Shown: positions 26,941 through 37,560, counted from the first letter of the stretch. The stretch is 64,000 nucleotides of DNA from Pedobacter sp. PACM 27299 (GCF_001412655.1 NZ_CP012996.1:3658001-3722000); one strand, 5' to 3'. Program-made: numbers and translations. Notes: a model not told the origin generated them from the letters alone.

Positions 26941-26974
26941 TTTGCATTTACTTTTAAGCGAATACCTATATTCG
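26941..26974 (+). promoter_or_regulatory. Promoter and possible operator of the GntR gene
   Basis: TTTG at 26941-26944, a 22-base spacer and TATATTCG at 26967-26974, a near match to TAnnTTTG. The -7 box is half of an inverted repeat, CGAATACCTATATTCG (26959-26974; arms CGAATA and TATTCG), placed where a repressor would block the polymerase. It may be an autoregulatory site of the downstream GntR protein. Confidence 0.4.
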
Positions 26975-27012
26975 AGGCAAATTTTAATGACCAAAAAAGA
27001 CTTTAACTGAAT

Positions 27013-28044
27013 ATGAATGGCGTCAATGAGCAAAAACTTTTCGAGGAACTAAGGTCTTTACTTGTTGTCAACACCCTTTCCAAACACGAACAAATTATAA
27101 ACGGCGTAATTAATGCGATCAAGCAGAAAGCGCTTTTAGCCGGAGCTAAATTACCATCTGTGAATCAAATGAGTGCTGAACTCGGTTTTGCGAAAGAAAC
27201 CGTAGTTAAGGCCTACAAAGAACTGATCAACAGAGGCCTCATTGAATCCAGAAACAGACGTGGCTATTTTGTAAACAATACCGATACCGATCAGCAGTTA
27301 AAAGTTTTCCTGCTGCTGTATGCTTTTGACACTTTTCAGGAAACCTTTTATCAGAGTTTCAAAAATGAATTGGGTGCTCATGTACATATAGATGTCTTTT
27401 TCCACCATAACAATTTTAGCGTATTCGAAGCGATCATCAACAGCAATAAAGGAAAGTATGGCATGTACGTGATTGCGCCTATTCAGACACCGGCAGCGAA
27501 ATGTATTCTAGATGATTTACCCATCAACAAATTACTGCTGGTAGACCGGTATTTAAAACTCAGCAAAGATCATTCGTATGTGGTTCAGGAATTTGAAAAA
27601 TCATCCTATAAAGCCTTTGTAGAACTCGCACCAAGAATCAAAGAGTTTTCGGAATTTGTCTTTTTCTTTAAGCCATCCTCAGCAGAACCAGATGATGTGT
27701 ACCGCTCTTTTAAACGATTTATAAAAGACTACAACATCCCTGGAAAAATCAAAAACAAGTATAAGAAGAACAGTATTGAGGCTGGAAAAGTATACTTCAC
27801 CATTCACAATTTAGAACTTTGGGAAATATTGAAAGATGCAAAACTCAATGCATTAGTTCCTGGAAAAGATATTGGGATCCTCTCCCATAATGATGACGAT
27901 ATTAAAGAAATCATATTTGACGGCATCACTACGTTTTCTATTGATTTTGCCAGTATGGGTAAAATCGCGGCCAATTTTGTGTTAACATTGGAACCCATAA
28001 AACATACCATGGAGACCTATTTAATCAGAAGAAACTCCCTTTAA
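27013..28044 (+). CDS. GntR-family regulator with a periplasmic-binding-protein-like sensor domain
   Basis: The 343-residue regulator has an N-terminal GntR winged helix (about 20-90; KLPSVNQMSAELGFAKETVVKAY, quoted in two parts as KLPSVNQMSAE and LGFAKETVVKAY), and a C-terminal LacI/PBP type 1-like effector domain (about 98-340). Such GntR-LacI hybrids in Bacteroidota control sugar catabolic genes, often for rhamnose, fucose or related sugars. It lies directly upstream of the SusC gene on the same strand, separated by 490 bases, and is the likely regulator of the fucose/galactose locus. The effector is inferred to be a monosaccharide such as fucose. Confidence 0.83.
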   Translation: MNGVNEQKLFEELRSLLVVNTLSKHEQIINGVINAIKQKALLAGAKLPSVNQMSAELGFAKETVVKAYKELINRGLIESRNRRGYFVNNTDTDQQLKVFLLLYAFDTFQETFYQSFKNELGAHVHIDVFFHHNNFSVFEAIINSNKGKYGMYVIAPIQTPAAKCILDDLPINKLLLVDRYLKLSKDHSYVVQEFEKSSYKAFVELAPRIKEFSEFVFFFKPSSAEPDDVYRSFKRFIKDYNIPGKIKNKYKKNSIEAGKVYFTIHNLELWEILKDAKLNALVPGKDIGILSHNDDDIKEIIFDGITTFSIDFASMGKIAANFVLTLEPIKHTMETYLIRRNSL

Positions 28045-28225
28045 AGAATCATCATTTGGTTTTCAGTCTTTATTCATTCCATCTCCTTTTCACGCCCTAA
28101 AATATTGTGGAGAGCAGCTAAACCTGCTTTTAGAAATATGTCTAGTGGATTTTAATTCCCAGTGTTTCCCTTCCTAATCCTGACACTCCCCTCCAGACAC
28201 TGGCTTAAGTAACAAGTACATAATA

Positions 28226-28265
28226 ATACTTGCAAATATTAAAGGAGTTTTATATTATTGCAATA
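28226..28265. promoter_or_regulatory. Two TTGCAA-centred near palindromes upstream of SusC
   Basis: ATACTTGCAAATAT (28226-28239, one mismatched pair) and TATTGCAATA (28256-28265, perfect). Their centres are 28 bases apart, upstream of the SusC gene and downstream of the GntR regulator gene. Candidate operator; no experiment or comparison supports this yet. The rest of 28045-28534 contains only a 25-codon possible leader frame at 28330. Confidence 0.3.
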
Positions 28266-28534
28266 GTATAGTGTAGTACAGAATAGCGGAATTACACCAA
28301 CGAGCCTATACCACCAAACCAAATATAAAATGATGAACCAATCTTCTCCTAAGCACAGAAATCACCGCATTGCTGATTTTTATAATTTCATTCTATTTTC
28401 CGGTTAATTAAAGCCTGATTCCTATTGCATCATTTGCGATCTACTATAAGCAATTACAAAATCAACAACCACTAAAAGTGCTGGAATTCATCCCGCATGG
28501 GATAATTATGTGCTTTTTTTTAACCAAATATCCA

Positions 28535-31500
28535 ATGAATAAACAACCAATTGTATACAAAGGCAGTAATCAGCCTGGTACAAGCATGAAGTCAAAACCT
28601 TGGCAGACGATGAAAGTCATCGGTTTCTTATGTTTGATTTCCGTACAGCAGGTCACTGCTGCAGTACCAGTTTCAATCCCTCCTGCTGTTCAAAGTAAAA
28701 TAAAACTGGCCATCGAAATTACCGGTATTGTAAAAGATGAAAATGGATTAGCCATCCCAGGAGTCAGCATAAAAGTTGCCGGCTTTAACGTGGGGACGCA
28801 AACAGATGCCAATGGCCGTTATAAAATTGAAGTGGCTGATGAAAAAGCAATATTGGTGTATAGCTTCCTGGGTTATGTTCCTCAAGAACTTCCGGTAGCA
28901 GGAAAAACCAATATCAATGTAGTGCTGAAAGAACAATCTTCCAAGCTAAATGAGGTAGTCGTGGTGGGTTATGGTACGCAGAAAAAGGTGAACCTGACGG
29001 GTTCTGTCGCTACAGTGAGCGGCGATGAGCTAACGAAACGACCAGTAGTTAATGCGGCAGCAATGCTGCAGGGAACCATGCCTGGTGTTCAAGTGAATCA
29101 AGGTTCAGGAGAACCTGGCAATGAAGGTGTTTCCATCCGCATCAGGGGAAATGGGACATTCAGTGGTGCAGGATCAGATCCACTGGTTTTAATTGATGGG
29201 GTACCGGGAAGTTTTAATGATGTGAATCCTACTGATATCGACAACGTATCTGTACTTAAAGATGCTGCATCTGCTTCTATTTATGGTTCAAGAGCGGCAA
29301 ATGGCGTAATTCTAGTGACCACTAAGCAAGGTAAAGCAGGCAGCATGAAGGTGCAGTATGATGGAAATGTAGGGCTGTATAAACCTACAAAAATGTTCGA
29401 CCTGATTACCAATTCCGCACAATACATGGAATTGTACAATGAGGCACGTATCAATTCGGGTCTCAATGACCCGAATGATCCAAACAAAACTTACGGTCTG
29501 TATCCTCAGGATCAGATTGATCTTTATAGAAACAGTACTGACCGGAATTTGTATCCAAACACCGATTGGTTAAGTCTGATTTTCAAGACCGCTCCTACTC
29601 AGAACCACAACCTGAGTTTCAACGGCGGTAATGAAAAAACAACTTACAATGTGTCTTTAGGTTATGTGAACCAAAATGGACTGATGAAAGGTTTCAACTA
29701 TAAAAGATACAATGCAAGGATCAACTTAACTTCCAAAATAAATGACCGTATCAAGTTCGGTACAAATGTGCTCTTGAAATCAGGTGAAACAGAATCTATT
29801 CCCGGCGGCTCCAAAGATCTTTTCCTTTCAGCAATGTCTCAGGCACCAACTTACGGTCCTTTCTTACCAGATGGCAGTGGCCGATATACTTATAAAGCTT
29901 ACGACTTTGAATACAATAACAAAAATGCCGTTGCAGTTTTAGATAAGAAATTTACCCACAATACCACCGATTACGCCGTAAATGCCCAAGGATGGGTGGA
30001 TATCTCCATTACCAAAGATTTATCCTGGTATACTAAAGGTGCAATCAATATCAATATGGACAAATACAAAGATTATAAGTCTACCATTGATGAGTATTAT
30101 TACCGTTCCGGAGTATTGGGAACCACATTGGATTTAGGTCGCGGATTAACCATACAGGATCAACAAACGGTATATTCCAACTTATATAGTTACTTAAACT
30201 ACAACCATAATTTTAACGGTCATACGATAAAAGCGCAAGCGGGTTACAGCATGGAGCAAAGTAAATACAGCTACCTGCAGGGCTATCGCCAGAACTTCCC
30301 AGATGAGAAATTACTGGAATTAAATGCCGGTGGACAGGACCTTCAAAGGGCAAGTGGTACCGCTAATGAATGGGCACTGATGTCGTACTTTGGTAGATTA
30401 AATTACGATTACAAAAGCCGCTACTTATTAGAAGCCAATTTAAGATATGACGGAAGTTCTAAGTTTTCAGGCAAGAACAAATGGGGTGCATTTCCGTCCT
30501 TCTCAGTCGGATGGCGTGCTACAGAAGAGCCTTTCGTAAAAGCAATGGAACTGAGCTGGCTGAACAACTTTAAAGTAAGGGGTTCCTGGGGGCAATTGGG
30601 TAATCAAAACATCGTAGTAGATGGTTATGGCATCAATTATCCTTACCAGGCTTTATTAGATTTAACCGGCAACTACTCTTTTGACAACTCTAATTTGATC
30701 ACAGGGGTTGCACAGCAGAACTTAAACAATCCACTGATTAAATGGGAAACCACCACCATGACAGATATAGGTATTGACCTAACTCTTTTCGAGAATTTCA
30801 GCTTAACATTTGACTGGTACAAAAAACGAACTTCTGATATTTTAAGAAAATCACAGATCACTGCAATTGTAGGTCTGGGTGCCCCGATCATCAATGACGG
30901 AATTGTAGACAACACCGGAATGGAGCTAGGACTTGGCTATAGCAACGTCGTTAAAAGCGGCGCGCTAACTGGTCTGAGCTATAATTTTGGCCTAAACCTG
31001 GACAGGTTTAAAAACAAGATCGTAAAATATGGTGAGCAGGATATTTATGATTATACCACCAATAAAAATGGACTGCCAATTGGCACTTATTACATGCTGG
31101 ATGTCATCGGCATCTTTCAATCTGCAGAAGAAGTGGCCAACTCCCCTAAACAATTCTTTGACACCACCATGCCTGGAGATTTAAAATACAGAGATGTAAA
31201 TGGAGATGGAAAAATCGATGCCAATGACAGAACAATTATTGGTGGCGCTTATCCGAAACTGAACTACTCCTTTAATTTAGGTGCAGAGTTTAAAGGTTTT
31301 GATTTTTCTGCCAGATTCCAGGGCGTAGCAAGTGTTAAAGCTTATGTGACCGGATGGGGCGTGACGCCATTCGTACAGGGCTCCCCTCCTACAAAAGACT
31401 GGTTAGATCGCTGGACACCAGAAAACCCTTCTGCAACCATGCCGAATATTTACTGGGGATGGAGTGCACCACAAAAGTTCTCTAGAAATTCCAGCTACTT

Positions 31501-31732
31501 CTTACAGGATGCGTCTTATCTGAGGCTGAAAAATATAGTATTGGGTTATACACTTCCCGCTACACTCACTAAAAACGCTGGTATTGAACGTTTAAGGGTA
31601 TACTTCTCTGGAGACAATGTGTTTACCTCAACCAAGTTTAAAGGGCTTGATCCGGAACGTTCCGGAAACGGCGACCTGATCCAGTACCCGCAAAATAAAA
31701 TATATTCTTTTGGTGTTAATGTTACTTTTTAA
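28535..31732 (+). CDS. SusC/RagA-family TonB-dependent glycan transporter
   Basis: The 1065-residue outer-membrane barrel imports oligosaccharides with the SusD lipoprotein. The ATG at 28535 begins a sensible signal region (KVIGFLCLISVQQVTAAV); an upstream in-frame start at 28478 is less likely. Then come a CarboxypepD_reg-like domain (GIVKDENGLAIPGVSIKVAG, about 75-155), the TonB-contact stretch ending EVVVVGYGTQKK, a plug (about 165-275, with YGSRAANGVILVTTK) and the 22-strand barrel ending in VTF. There is no STN domain, so it is a transporter rather than a signal transducer. SusD follows after eight bases. Confidence 0.94.
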   Translation: MNKQPIVYKGSNQPGTSMKSKPWQTMKVIGFLCLISVQQVTAAVPVSIPPAVQSKIKLAIEITGIVKDENGLAIPGVSIKVAGFNVGTQTDANGRYKIEVADEKAILVYSFLGYVPQELPVAGKTNINVVLKEQSSKLNEVVVVGYGTQKKVNLTGSVATVSGDELTKRPVVNAAAMLQGTMPGVQVNQGSGEPGNEGVSIRIRGNGTFSGAGSDPLVLIDGVPGSFNDVNPTDIDNVSVLKDAASASIYGSRAANGVILVTTKQGKAGSMKVQYDGNVGLYKPTKMFDLITNSAQYMELYNEARINSGLNDPNDPNKTYGLYPQDQIDLYRNSTDRNLYPNTDWLSLIFKTAPTQNHNLSFNGGNEKTTYNVSLGYVNQNGLMKGFNYKRYNARINLTSKINDRIKFGTNVLLKSGETESIPGGSKDLFLSAMSQAPTYGPFLPDGSGRYTYKAYDFEYNNKNAVAVLDKKFTHNTTDYAVNAQGWVDISITKDLSWYTKGAININMDKYKDYKSTIDEYYYRSGVLGTTLDLGRGLTIQDQQTVYSNLYSYLNYNHNFNGHTIKAQAGYSMEQSKYSYLQGYRQNFPDEKLLELNAGGQDLQRASGTANEWALMSYFGRLNYDYKSRYLLEANLRYDGSSKFSGKNKWGAFPSFSVGWRATEEPFVKAMELSWLNNFKVRGSWGQLGNQNIVVDGYGINYPYQALLDLTGNYSFDNSNLITGVAQQNLNNPLIKWETTTMTDIGIDLTLFENFSLTFDWYKKRTSDILRKSQITAIVGLGAPIINDGIVDNTGMELGLGYSNVVKSGALTGLSYNFGLNLDRFKNKIVKYGEQDIYDYTTNKNGLPIGTYYMLDVIGIFQSAEEVANSPKQFFDTTMPGDLKYRDVNGDGKIDANDRTIIGGAYPKLNYSFNLGAEFKGFDFSARFQGVASVKAYVTGWGVTPFVQGSPPTKDWLDRWTPENPSATMPNIYWGWSAPQKFSRNSSYFLQDASYLRLKNIVLGYTLPATLTKNAGIERLRVYFSGDNVFTSTKFKGLDPERSGNGDLIQYPQNKIYSFGVNVTF

Positions 31733-31740
31733 TCCGGCTT

Positions 31741-33261
31741 ATGAAATCGCGTATAATAATATCCACTTTACTACTTACATCATTAGCATTTAGCGGATGT
31801 AAGGATACTTTAGACCTGAATCCATTGGATCAGATCTCCACTGGAATTTTCTATAAATCAAAAGGCGACTTTGATAAAAGTCTTGCCGCAGTATATGCCT
31901 CCATGCAAACCGAGGAATTCTCCTATGGCATGGGATTCAGAGATTGTCTGACTGATAACGGCTATGGCCAATTCAATTCAGGAAGCGTGAACGATATCGT
32001 TCAGGGTAATTTAAATACCACCACTGGCGGCTATGAAACCGGCATTTATAACAATGCTTATCGTGGCATCGCCAGAGTGAATATTTTCCTTAAAAATCTG
32101 GATCAATATGCAGGCTCAGACATGAGCATTACCGATAGAACCGCTTTCCAGGCAGAAGTGCGTTTCATTCGCGCATATCTATATTATCATTTGTACACCA
32201 TTTATGGAGAAGTTCCACTGGTTTTAGCACCCCTGGAACTGGAAGATCAAAAACAACCCAAAGTAGCTGCTGAACAAATCCTGTCACAAATCCTGACCGA
32301 TCTGGATTACAGCATTACAAATCTAAAAACCGGCCCTTACTATTCCAATGGAGGTCATGCCGCTTCTTCGTCTGCAAAAGCCTTAAAAGCAAGGGTATTA
32401 TTGTTTGCCGCTTATGGCAATAATGGCACACCAGACCCTGTCAAATTAGCGACAGTCATAGATCTGAGTAAAGAGGTCATCTCGCAGTATAAACTGAGCG
32501 CGAATTATGAAGATATCTTTAGAGATGCCACACAAAAGAACAATACGGAGGTCATCTTTTCTGTGAACTTTTTAGCGCCAAATAATACCGCTCCATGGGA
32601 TTTGTATCTGGGAGATTGGGTAGCCGTATCGCCACTGCCGAATTTGGTAAAAGACTATGAATATATCGATGGATTGCCCTATGGTACTTCTCCCCTTACC
32701 AATGCAGACAATCCTTTTACCAACCGTGACCCAAGGCTAAAGAAAACGGTCTTTAAAGATTTCGTAGATTTTGGAAATGGAAAAACCCATATCCCATCAA
32801 ATCCTCGTCCCACAGGCTATGGCGTGATGAAATTCCTTGACCCGGCAAATCTTCCTTTTGGATTCTCTTCACTAAGTCAGCAGGACGCTATTGTTTTGCG
32901 CCTGGCAGAGGTGATGCTGATGTACGCAGAAGCGCAAAACGAAATCGCCGGACCGGATCAATCTGTTTATGACACCATGAAAGAACTGAGAGCACGTGTG
33001 GGAATGCCTGCTTATCCAGCTGGTTACAATCAAGGAGAGATGAGAGAAAGAATCCGCCATGAACGCCGTATTGAACTTGCTTTTGAAGGATTAAGACACT
33101 ACGATTTAATTAGATGGCACATTGCTGGCGATGTGCTCAATAAGGTAAAAGACAGCCCGGTTTCTTACCATTTCGATGATAAGTTTTACAGGTGGCCACT
33201 TCCTCAGACTGAAATTGATAAGAGCTCAGGAATATTGATTCAAAATCCCAATTATAAATAG
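31741..33261 (+). CDS. SusD/RagB-family surface glycan-binding lipoprotein
   Basis: The 506-residue protein has a lipoprotein signal (SLAFSGC, lipidated Cys20) and the SusD fold: N-terminal TPR-like helices (FQAEVRFIRAYLYYHLYTIYG, quoted as FQAEVRFIRAYLYYHL), and the C-terminal RHERRIELAFEGLRHYDLIRW region typical of the family. It would cap the SusC barrel outside the cell and bind glycan. Aromatic residues that set specificity cannot be assigned without a model. Confidence 0.94.
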   Translation: MKSRIIISTLLLTSLAFSGCKDTLDLNPLDQISTGIFYKSKGDFDKSLAAVYASMQTEEFSYGMGFRDCLTDNGYGQFNSGSVNDIVQGNLNTTTGGYETGIYNNAYRGIARVNIFLKNLDQYAGSDMSITDRTAFQAEVRFIRAYLYYHLYTIYGEVPLVLAPLELEDQKQPKVAAEQILSQILTDLDYSITNLKTGPYYSNGGHAASSSAKALKARVLLFAAYGNNGTPDPVKLATVIDLSKEVISQYKLSANYEDIFRDATQKNNTEVIFSVNFLAPNNTAPWDLYLGDWVAVSPLPNLVKDYEYIDGLPYGTSPLTNADNPFTNRDPRLKKTVFKDFVDFGNGKTHIPSNPRPTGYGVMKFLDPANLPFGFSSLSQQDAIVLRLAEVMLMYAEAQNEIAGPDQSVYDTMKELRARVGMPAYPAGYNQGEMRERIRHERRIELAFEGLRHYDLIRWHIAGDVLNKVKDSPVSYHFDDKFYRWPLPQTEIDKSSGILIQNPNYK

Positions 33262-33284
33262 AAGAATAGTTTAATTTTATCAAA

Positions 33285-35486
33285 ATGGACATCAGAAAAA
33301 AGATTGCTAAAGGATTATTCCTGGCCATATTACTGCCCTGTTTTGCACTGGGACAAAAAAAAGCTACCCTCGTCTCAGATCCACTGCGGATCTGGGATGA
33401 TCAGCCTGCTAAAGACTGGATGACCCAGGCTTATCCTATTGGAAACGGAAAACTCGGCGCCATGATATTTGGAGGGATTGAACAAGAACACATTCAATTC
33501 AATGAAAGTAGTTTGTGGACCGGCGATGAAAAAGAAACAGGTGCTTATCAGGCTTTAGGAGACATCTTTATCGACTTTAAAAATGTTGATCCTGGAAAAG
33601 TAAAGGATTATAAAAGAGCGTTGAATTTAAATGATGCCATCCATCAGGTCAGCTATAATTATAACAATGCCAATTACCAAAGGGCTTATTTTTCCAGCTA
33701 TCCAGATCAGGTGATGGTGTTAAATTACAGCGCCAATACTAAAGCTGGTTATTCAGTGACAATTAAATTAAAAGATACCCGCCCAACCAAAACAACTGGA
33801 ATCGGCGGCAATCAATTGGCGATTTCCGGGAAATTGGAAAATGGACAGCAGTACATGGCCATCCTGGAAGTTAAACAAGATGGCGGCACGCTTCGTATAG
33901 ATCAGGATGCAGAAGGAAATAGTCAGCTTCATATCAATCAGGCCAATGGTTTTACAATACACCTTTCCGGAGCGACAGATTACCTCAACCAAAGGGCTAA
34001 AAAATGGAAAGGTGAAGCACCTGAACAAGTGGTAAAACGCAATCTGAATGCAGCAGCTCTGAAAAACTATGAAACACTGAGAAACAATCACCTCAAAGAT
34101 TACCAGGATCTGTTTAACAGAATGACGCTAAAAATTGGTCAGCAGGCTTCAAAAAATGACATTCCAACAGTACAGAGAGTGGTCAATTACAAAAAAGCGG
34201 AAGACCTTGGATTGGAAACCTTGCTGTTTCAATATGGACGTTATTTATTGATCAGCTCCTCCAGAAAAGGCGGTTTACCAGCTAATTTACAAGGATTATG
34301 GAACAACAGCAATAATCCGCCATGGCGTTCAGATTACCATTCAAACATCAATTTACAGATGAATTACTGGCTGGCAGAACCTACCAACCTTGCCGAATGT
34401 AACATTCCTTATCTCGACTATATCAATAGCATGAGAGCAGTTAAAAAAGAAAACACAAAAGCCGAATATCCAGGACTGAGAGGCTGGACGGTGAAAACTG
34501 AAAACAACATATTTGGTGGAGAAAGTTTCTTATGGAACACCCCGGGCAGTGCCTGGTATGCACAGGCACTTTGGGATCACTATGCTTTTAATCAGGACAA
34601 ATCCTACCTACGTACCTTCGCCTACCCTATTTTAAAAGAGGTTTCTGAGTTCTGGGACGACTACTTAAAACGTTTACCAGACGGCACAATTGTAGCGCCA
34701 AATGGCTGGTCGCCAGAACATGGACCAAAGGAAGATGGTGTAAGTTACGATCAGCAGATTGTATATGACTTGTTTACCAATTATATCGAGGCAGCAGATG
34801 CCTTAAATATTGACAAAGAATACCGTACCCACATTGCTTCCTTACGTGAACACCTCTTAAAACCGAAAATCGGCAAATGGGGACAATTACAGGAATGGAA
34901 AGACGATAAAGATGATCCAGCAGATCAGCACAGACATGCTTCTCATTTATTTGCACTGCACCCAGGAAGACAAATCAGTGTCAACAATACCCCTGAATTG
35001 GCCAACGCGGCAAAAGTAAGTTTAACTGCCAGAGGAGACGAATCTACAGGCTGGTCTATGGCCTGGAAAATGAACTTCTGGGCAAGATTACACGATGGCA
35101 ACCATGCTTACAAAATCCTTAGAAACTTCATTACCCTTGCCGGAGGAGGTGGAATAGATTATAACGAAGGTGGTGGGGTATATGCGAACTTACTCTGTGC
35201 ACACCCTCCTTTTCAAATTGATGGTAACCTGGGTTACACCGCAGGTGTAGCCGAAATGCTGGTTCAAAGTCAGGAAGGTTTCATCGATTTATTGCCTGCT
35301 CTACCAGAGGCATGGAAAAAAGAAGGTCAGGTAAAAGGGCTTAAAACCAGAGGCGATTTCAGCATAGATTTCAGCTGGAAAGATGGTAAAGTAACCAATT
35401 ATCGCATTGCTTCCAGCACCGCAAAAAGTGTCAGGCTGAAAGTAAATGGTAGCTTCAAAGAGGTAAAATCAACTGTCATAAAATAA
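33285..35486 (+). CDS. Alpha-L-fucosidase-like glycoside hydrolase family 95
   Basis: The 733-residue GH95 enzyme acts on alpha-1,2-linked L-fucose (fucosidase) or, in some members, L-galactose, with inversion. A signal peptide ends at FALGQ. The N-terminal beta-sandwich holds WMTQAYPIGNGKLGAMIFGG; the (alpha/alpha)6 barrel shows the catalytic region YHSNINLQMNYW (Asn354 and Asn356), Glu478 in WSPEHGP, and Asp646 in PFQIDGNLG. These match the Asn-Asn-Glu-Asp set of the bifidobacterial AfcA enzyme. First hydrolase gene after SusD; 23 bases from it. A second GH95 in this window is only distantly similar. Confidence 0.9.
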   Translation: MDIRKKIAKGLFLAILLPCFALGQKKATLVSDPLRIWDDQPAKDWMTQAYPIGNGKLGAMIFGGIEQEHIQFNESSLWTGDEKETGAYQALGDIFIDFKNVDPGKVKDYKRALNLNDAIHQVSYNYNNANYQRAYFSSYPDQVMVLNYSANTKAGYSVTIKLKDTRPTKTTGIGGNQLAISGKLENGQQYMAILEVKQDGGTLRIDQDAEGNSQLHINQANGFTIHLSGATDYLNQRAKKWKGEAPEQVVKRNLNAAALKNYETLRNNHLKDYQDLFNRMTLKIGQQASKNDIPTVQRVVNYKKAEDLGLETLLFQYGRYLLISSSRKGGLPANLQGLWNNSNNPPWRSDYHSNINLQMNYWLAEPTNLAECNIPYLDYINSMRAVKKENTKAEYPGLRGWTVKTENNIFGGESFLWNTPGSAWYAQALWDHYAFNQDKSYLRTFAYPILKEVSEFWDDYLKRLPDGTIVAPNGWSPEHGPKEDGVSYDQQIVYDLFTNYIEAADALNIDKEYRTHIASLREHLLKPKIGKWGQLQEWKDDKDDPADQHRHASHLFALHPGRQISVNNTPELANAAKVSLTARGDESTGWSMAWKMNFWARLHDGNHAYKILRNFITLAGGGGIDYNEGGGVYANLLCAHPPFQIDGNLGYTAGVAEMLVQSQEGFIDLLPALPEAWKKEGQVKGLKTRGDFSIDFSWKDGKVTNYRIASSTAKSVRLKVNGSFKEVKSTVIK

Positions 35487-35521
35487 ATCTAAATATCAAC
35501 GCCCCTAAAACTCAAGATAAC

Positions 35522-37531
35522 ATGATTAAAACTAAGCTGTTTTCCTGTTTATTCCTGCTGGTCTTTTTTATAAACCATGCACAAGCCATCACCTTTAAAT
35601 TTGGCAAGTCTGGAAAGATCATTTACGACCTGAAGTCTGGCACATTTAGCGCCTACCAGCAGGATGCGGAGATCTTAAAAGATGGTTTCTCGACTTTCAA
35701 AGAGAAGAATCAAACTTACAATTCCAAAGATTATACTCAAAGGCTGTATTCCAGCAGCCCTATCTCAGATCAATTTGGAAAAGGCATCAAGCACACCATC
35801 ACCTTTACGGGAACGGGAATGCCCAATATGAAACTGTTCTTTTATACTTATGACCAGCTGCCTTATTACTTCTGTCAGATGGAACTTTCCGGAACAAATA
35901 TCAGTACGAATGAGCTGGTGCCTATTCAGGGAACCATTCCTGCTTTGAAAAGAATGGAAGAAATCAGAAGTGTATTTATTCCATTCGACAATGATACTTT
36001 TATCAGCTACAATTCCAAAGCTCTACTTAAAAACGAACAGCAGCTGAGCGCAGAAGCAGGAGTAATATATGACACAAAACTACGCAATGGAGTCATTGCC
36101 GGATCGATCAACCATACCGACTGGAAAACCGGCGTCAGCACGGGAATTGACGAAAACGGAAGTGCTTACCTAAAGGTCCTGGTTGGATTTAGCAATAGAG
36201 ACATCACCAGAGATGTGCTTCCTCATGGCAGCCTCACTGGTGCTGTTGTACGCTCTCCAATGATCTTTTATGCTGCATTTGAAGACTGGAGATCAGGCAT
36301 GGAAAAATATGCAGTTGCAAGTAGAATTGCCAACCCATCCATCATCTTTAAATGGGATCAGCCTACGCCGCTTGGCTGGAACAGCTGGGGCGCCATGCAA
36401 ACCAAATTATCATTTGATAAAATAGTAAAGGTGACCGATTATTTTGCAGACAGCCTAAAGACTTTTAGAAGTGAAGGTACGCTATTTGTAGACCTGGATT
36501 CTTATTGGGACAACCTGCTTAAAGGTGGCCTGGAAGGAGACTATTCAAAGCTAAAAGAATTTGCAGATTACGTGAAAAGTAAAGGTCTAAAACCTGGAAT
36601 TTACTGGGCACCATTCACCGACTGGGGATTTGCTTCCGGCGGAGACAGAAGAGCGGAAGGTGGCAACTATAAATATCAGGAACTCTGGACAAAAATTGGC
36701 AGCGGCTACCATGATTTTGATGGGGCAAGAGCTTTAGACCCTACCCATCCTGGAACACAGCAAAGAATTGCTTTGGTGATCGGTAAATTAAAAGAATGCG
36801 GATACGAAATGATTAAGATTGATTTCCTTGGTCATGCCGCAGTAGAATCTGATCATTTCTATGACCCTAAAATCAAAACAGGGATGCAGGCTTACAAAGC
36901 AGGCATGACTTTCCTGACCAAACAATTGGACAATAAAATGCTGATTTATGCAGCGATTTCTCCAAGTATGGCCTCCAGCCCTTATGTGCATGTGAGAAGG
37001 ATCGCATGTGATGCTTTTCAATCGATTAAAGATACCAAATACACATTGAACAGTGTAACTTATGGCTGGTGGCAAACCCATCTGTATGATTATGTAGATG
37101 CAGATCATGTGGTGCTCGGAGACGAGACCGTCGGTGCCAATAAAGCCAGAACCTTATCTGCAATTGTAACCGGCACTTTGCTTGTTGGGGATGATTTTTC
37201 AGTGGAAGGCCAATGGAAAGAAAGAGCAGCGGAATTGTTCCAAAACCAGGAAGTATTATCCGTTCTAAAAGATGGCAAATCTTTCAGACCATTACAATCC
37301 AATACGGAAGCTTCAGAACTGTTTGTCAAGCAAATGGGGAACGACACCTACGTAGCGATTTTCAATTATGAGGATCAGCCAAAAACCTTTACCCTTAAGC
37401 CTTCAGATATCAATAGGAAGACTTTAACTGGCACTAAAATGGAAGACTTATTTAGCCACAAAACCATCCCTTCTACGCCAACATTTACGCTGGAACCAAA
37501 AAATGCCACCTTAATAAAAATCACCAATTAA
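35522..37531 (+). CDS. Clan GH-D alpha-galactosidase-like hydrolase (GH27/GH36 relative)
   Basis: The 669-residue protein has a signal peptide (first 22 residues, ending AQAI), an N-terminal beta-sandwich (about 25-270), and a TIM barrel starting at LGWNSWGAM (about 285), which is the GWNSW substrate-binding stretch of GH27/GH36. The catalytic nucleophile is Asp434 in YEMIKIDFLGH. The C-terminal beta domain is about 590-669. It differs from the typical GH36 at 37561, so the two should act on different alpha-galactosides or on alpha-galactoside versus a related residue. The exact family number needs a search. Confidence 0.8.
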   Translation: MIKTKLFSCLFLLVFFINHAQAITFKFGKSGKIIYDLKSGTFSAYQQDAEILKDGFSTFKEKNQTYNSKDYTQRLYSSSPISDQFGKGIKHTITFTGTGMPNMKLFFYTYDQLPYYFCQMELSGTNISTNELVPIQGTIPALKRMEEIRSVFIPFDNDTFISYNSKALLKNEQQLSAEAGVIYDTKLRNGVIAGSINHTDWKTGVSTGIDENGSAYLKVLVGFSNRDITRDVLPHGSLTGAVVRSPMIFYAAFEDWRSGMEKYAVASRIANPSIIFKWDQPTPLGWNSWGAMQTKLSFDKIVKVTDYFADSLKTFRSEGTLFVDLDSYWDNLLKGGLEGDYSKLKEFADYVKSKGLKPGIYWAPFTDWGFASGGDRRAEGGNYKYQELWTKIGSGYHDFDGARALDPTHPGTQQRIALVIGKLKECGYEMIKIDFLGHAAVESDHFYDPKIKTGMQAYKAGMTFLTKQLDNKMLIYAAISPSMASSPYVHVRRIACDAFQSIKDTKYTLNSVTYGWWQTHLYDYVDADHVVLGDETVGANKARTLSAIVTGTLLVGDDFSVEGQWKERAAELFQNQEVLSVLKDGKSFRPLQSNTEASELFVKQMGNDTYVAIFNYEDQPKTFTLKPSDINRKTLTGTKMEDLFSHKTIPSTPTFTLEPKNATLIKITN

Positions 37532-37560
37532 ACACACACACAAACGAAACCCTATAAATA

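Noticed and set aside
28330..28407. A 25-codon frame before SusC (starts MMNQSSPKHRNH)
   Set aside because: It could be a leader peptide, but it has no attenuator hairpin behind it and no recognisable sequence pattern.
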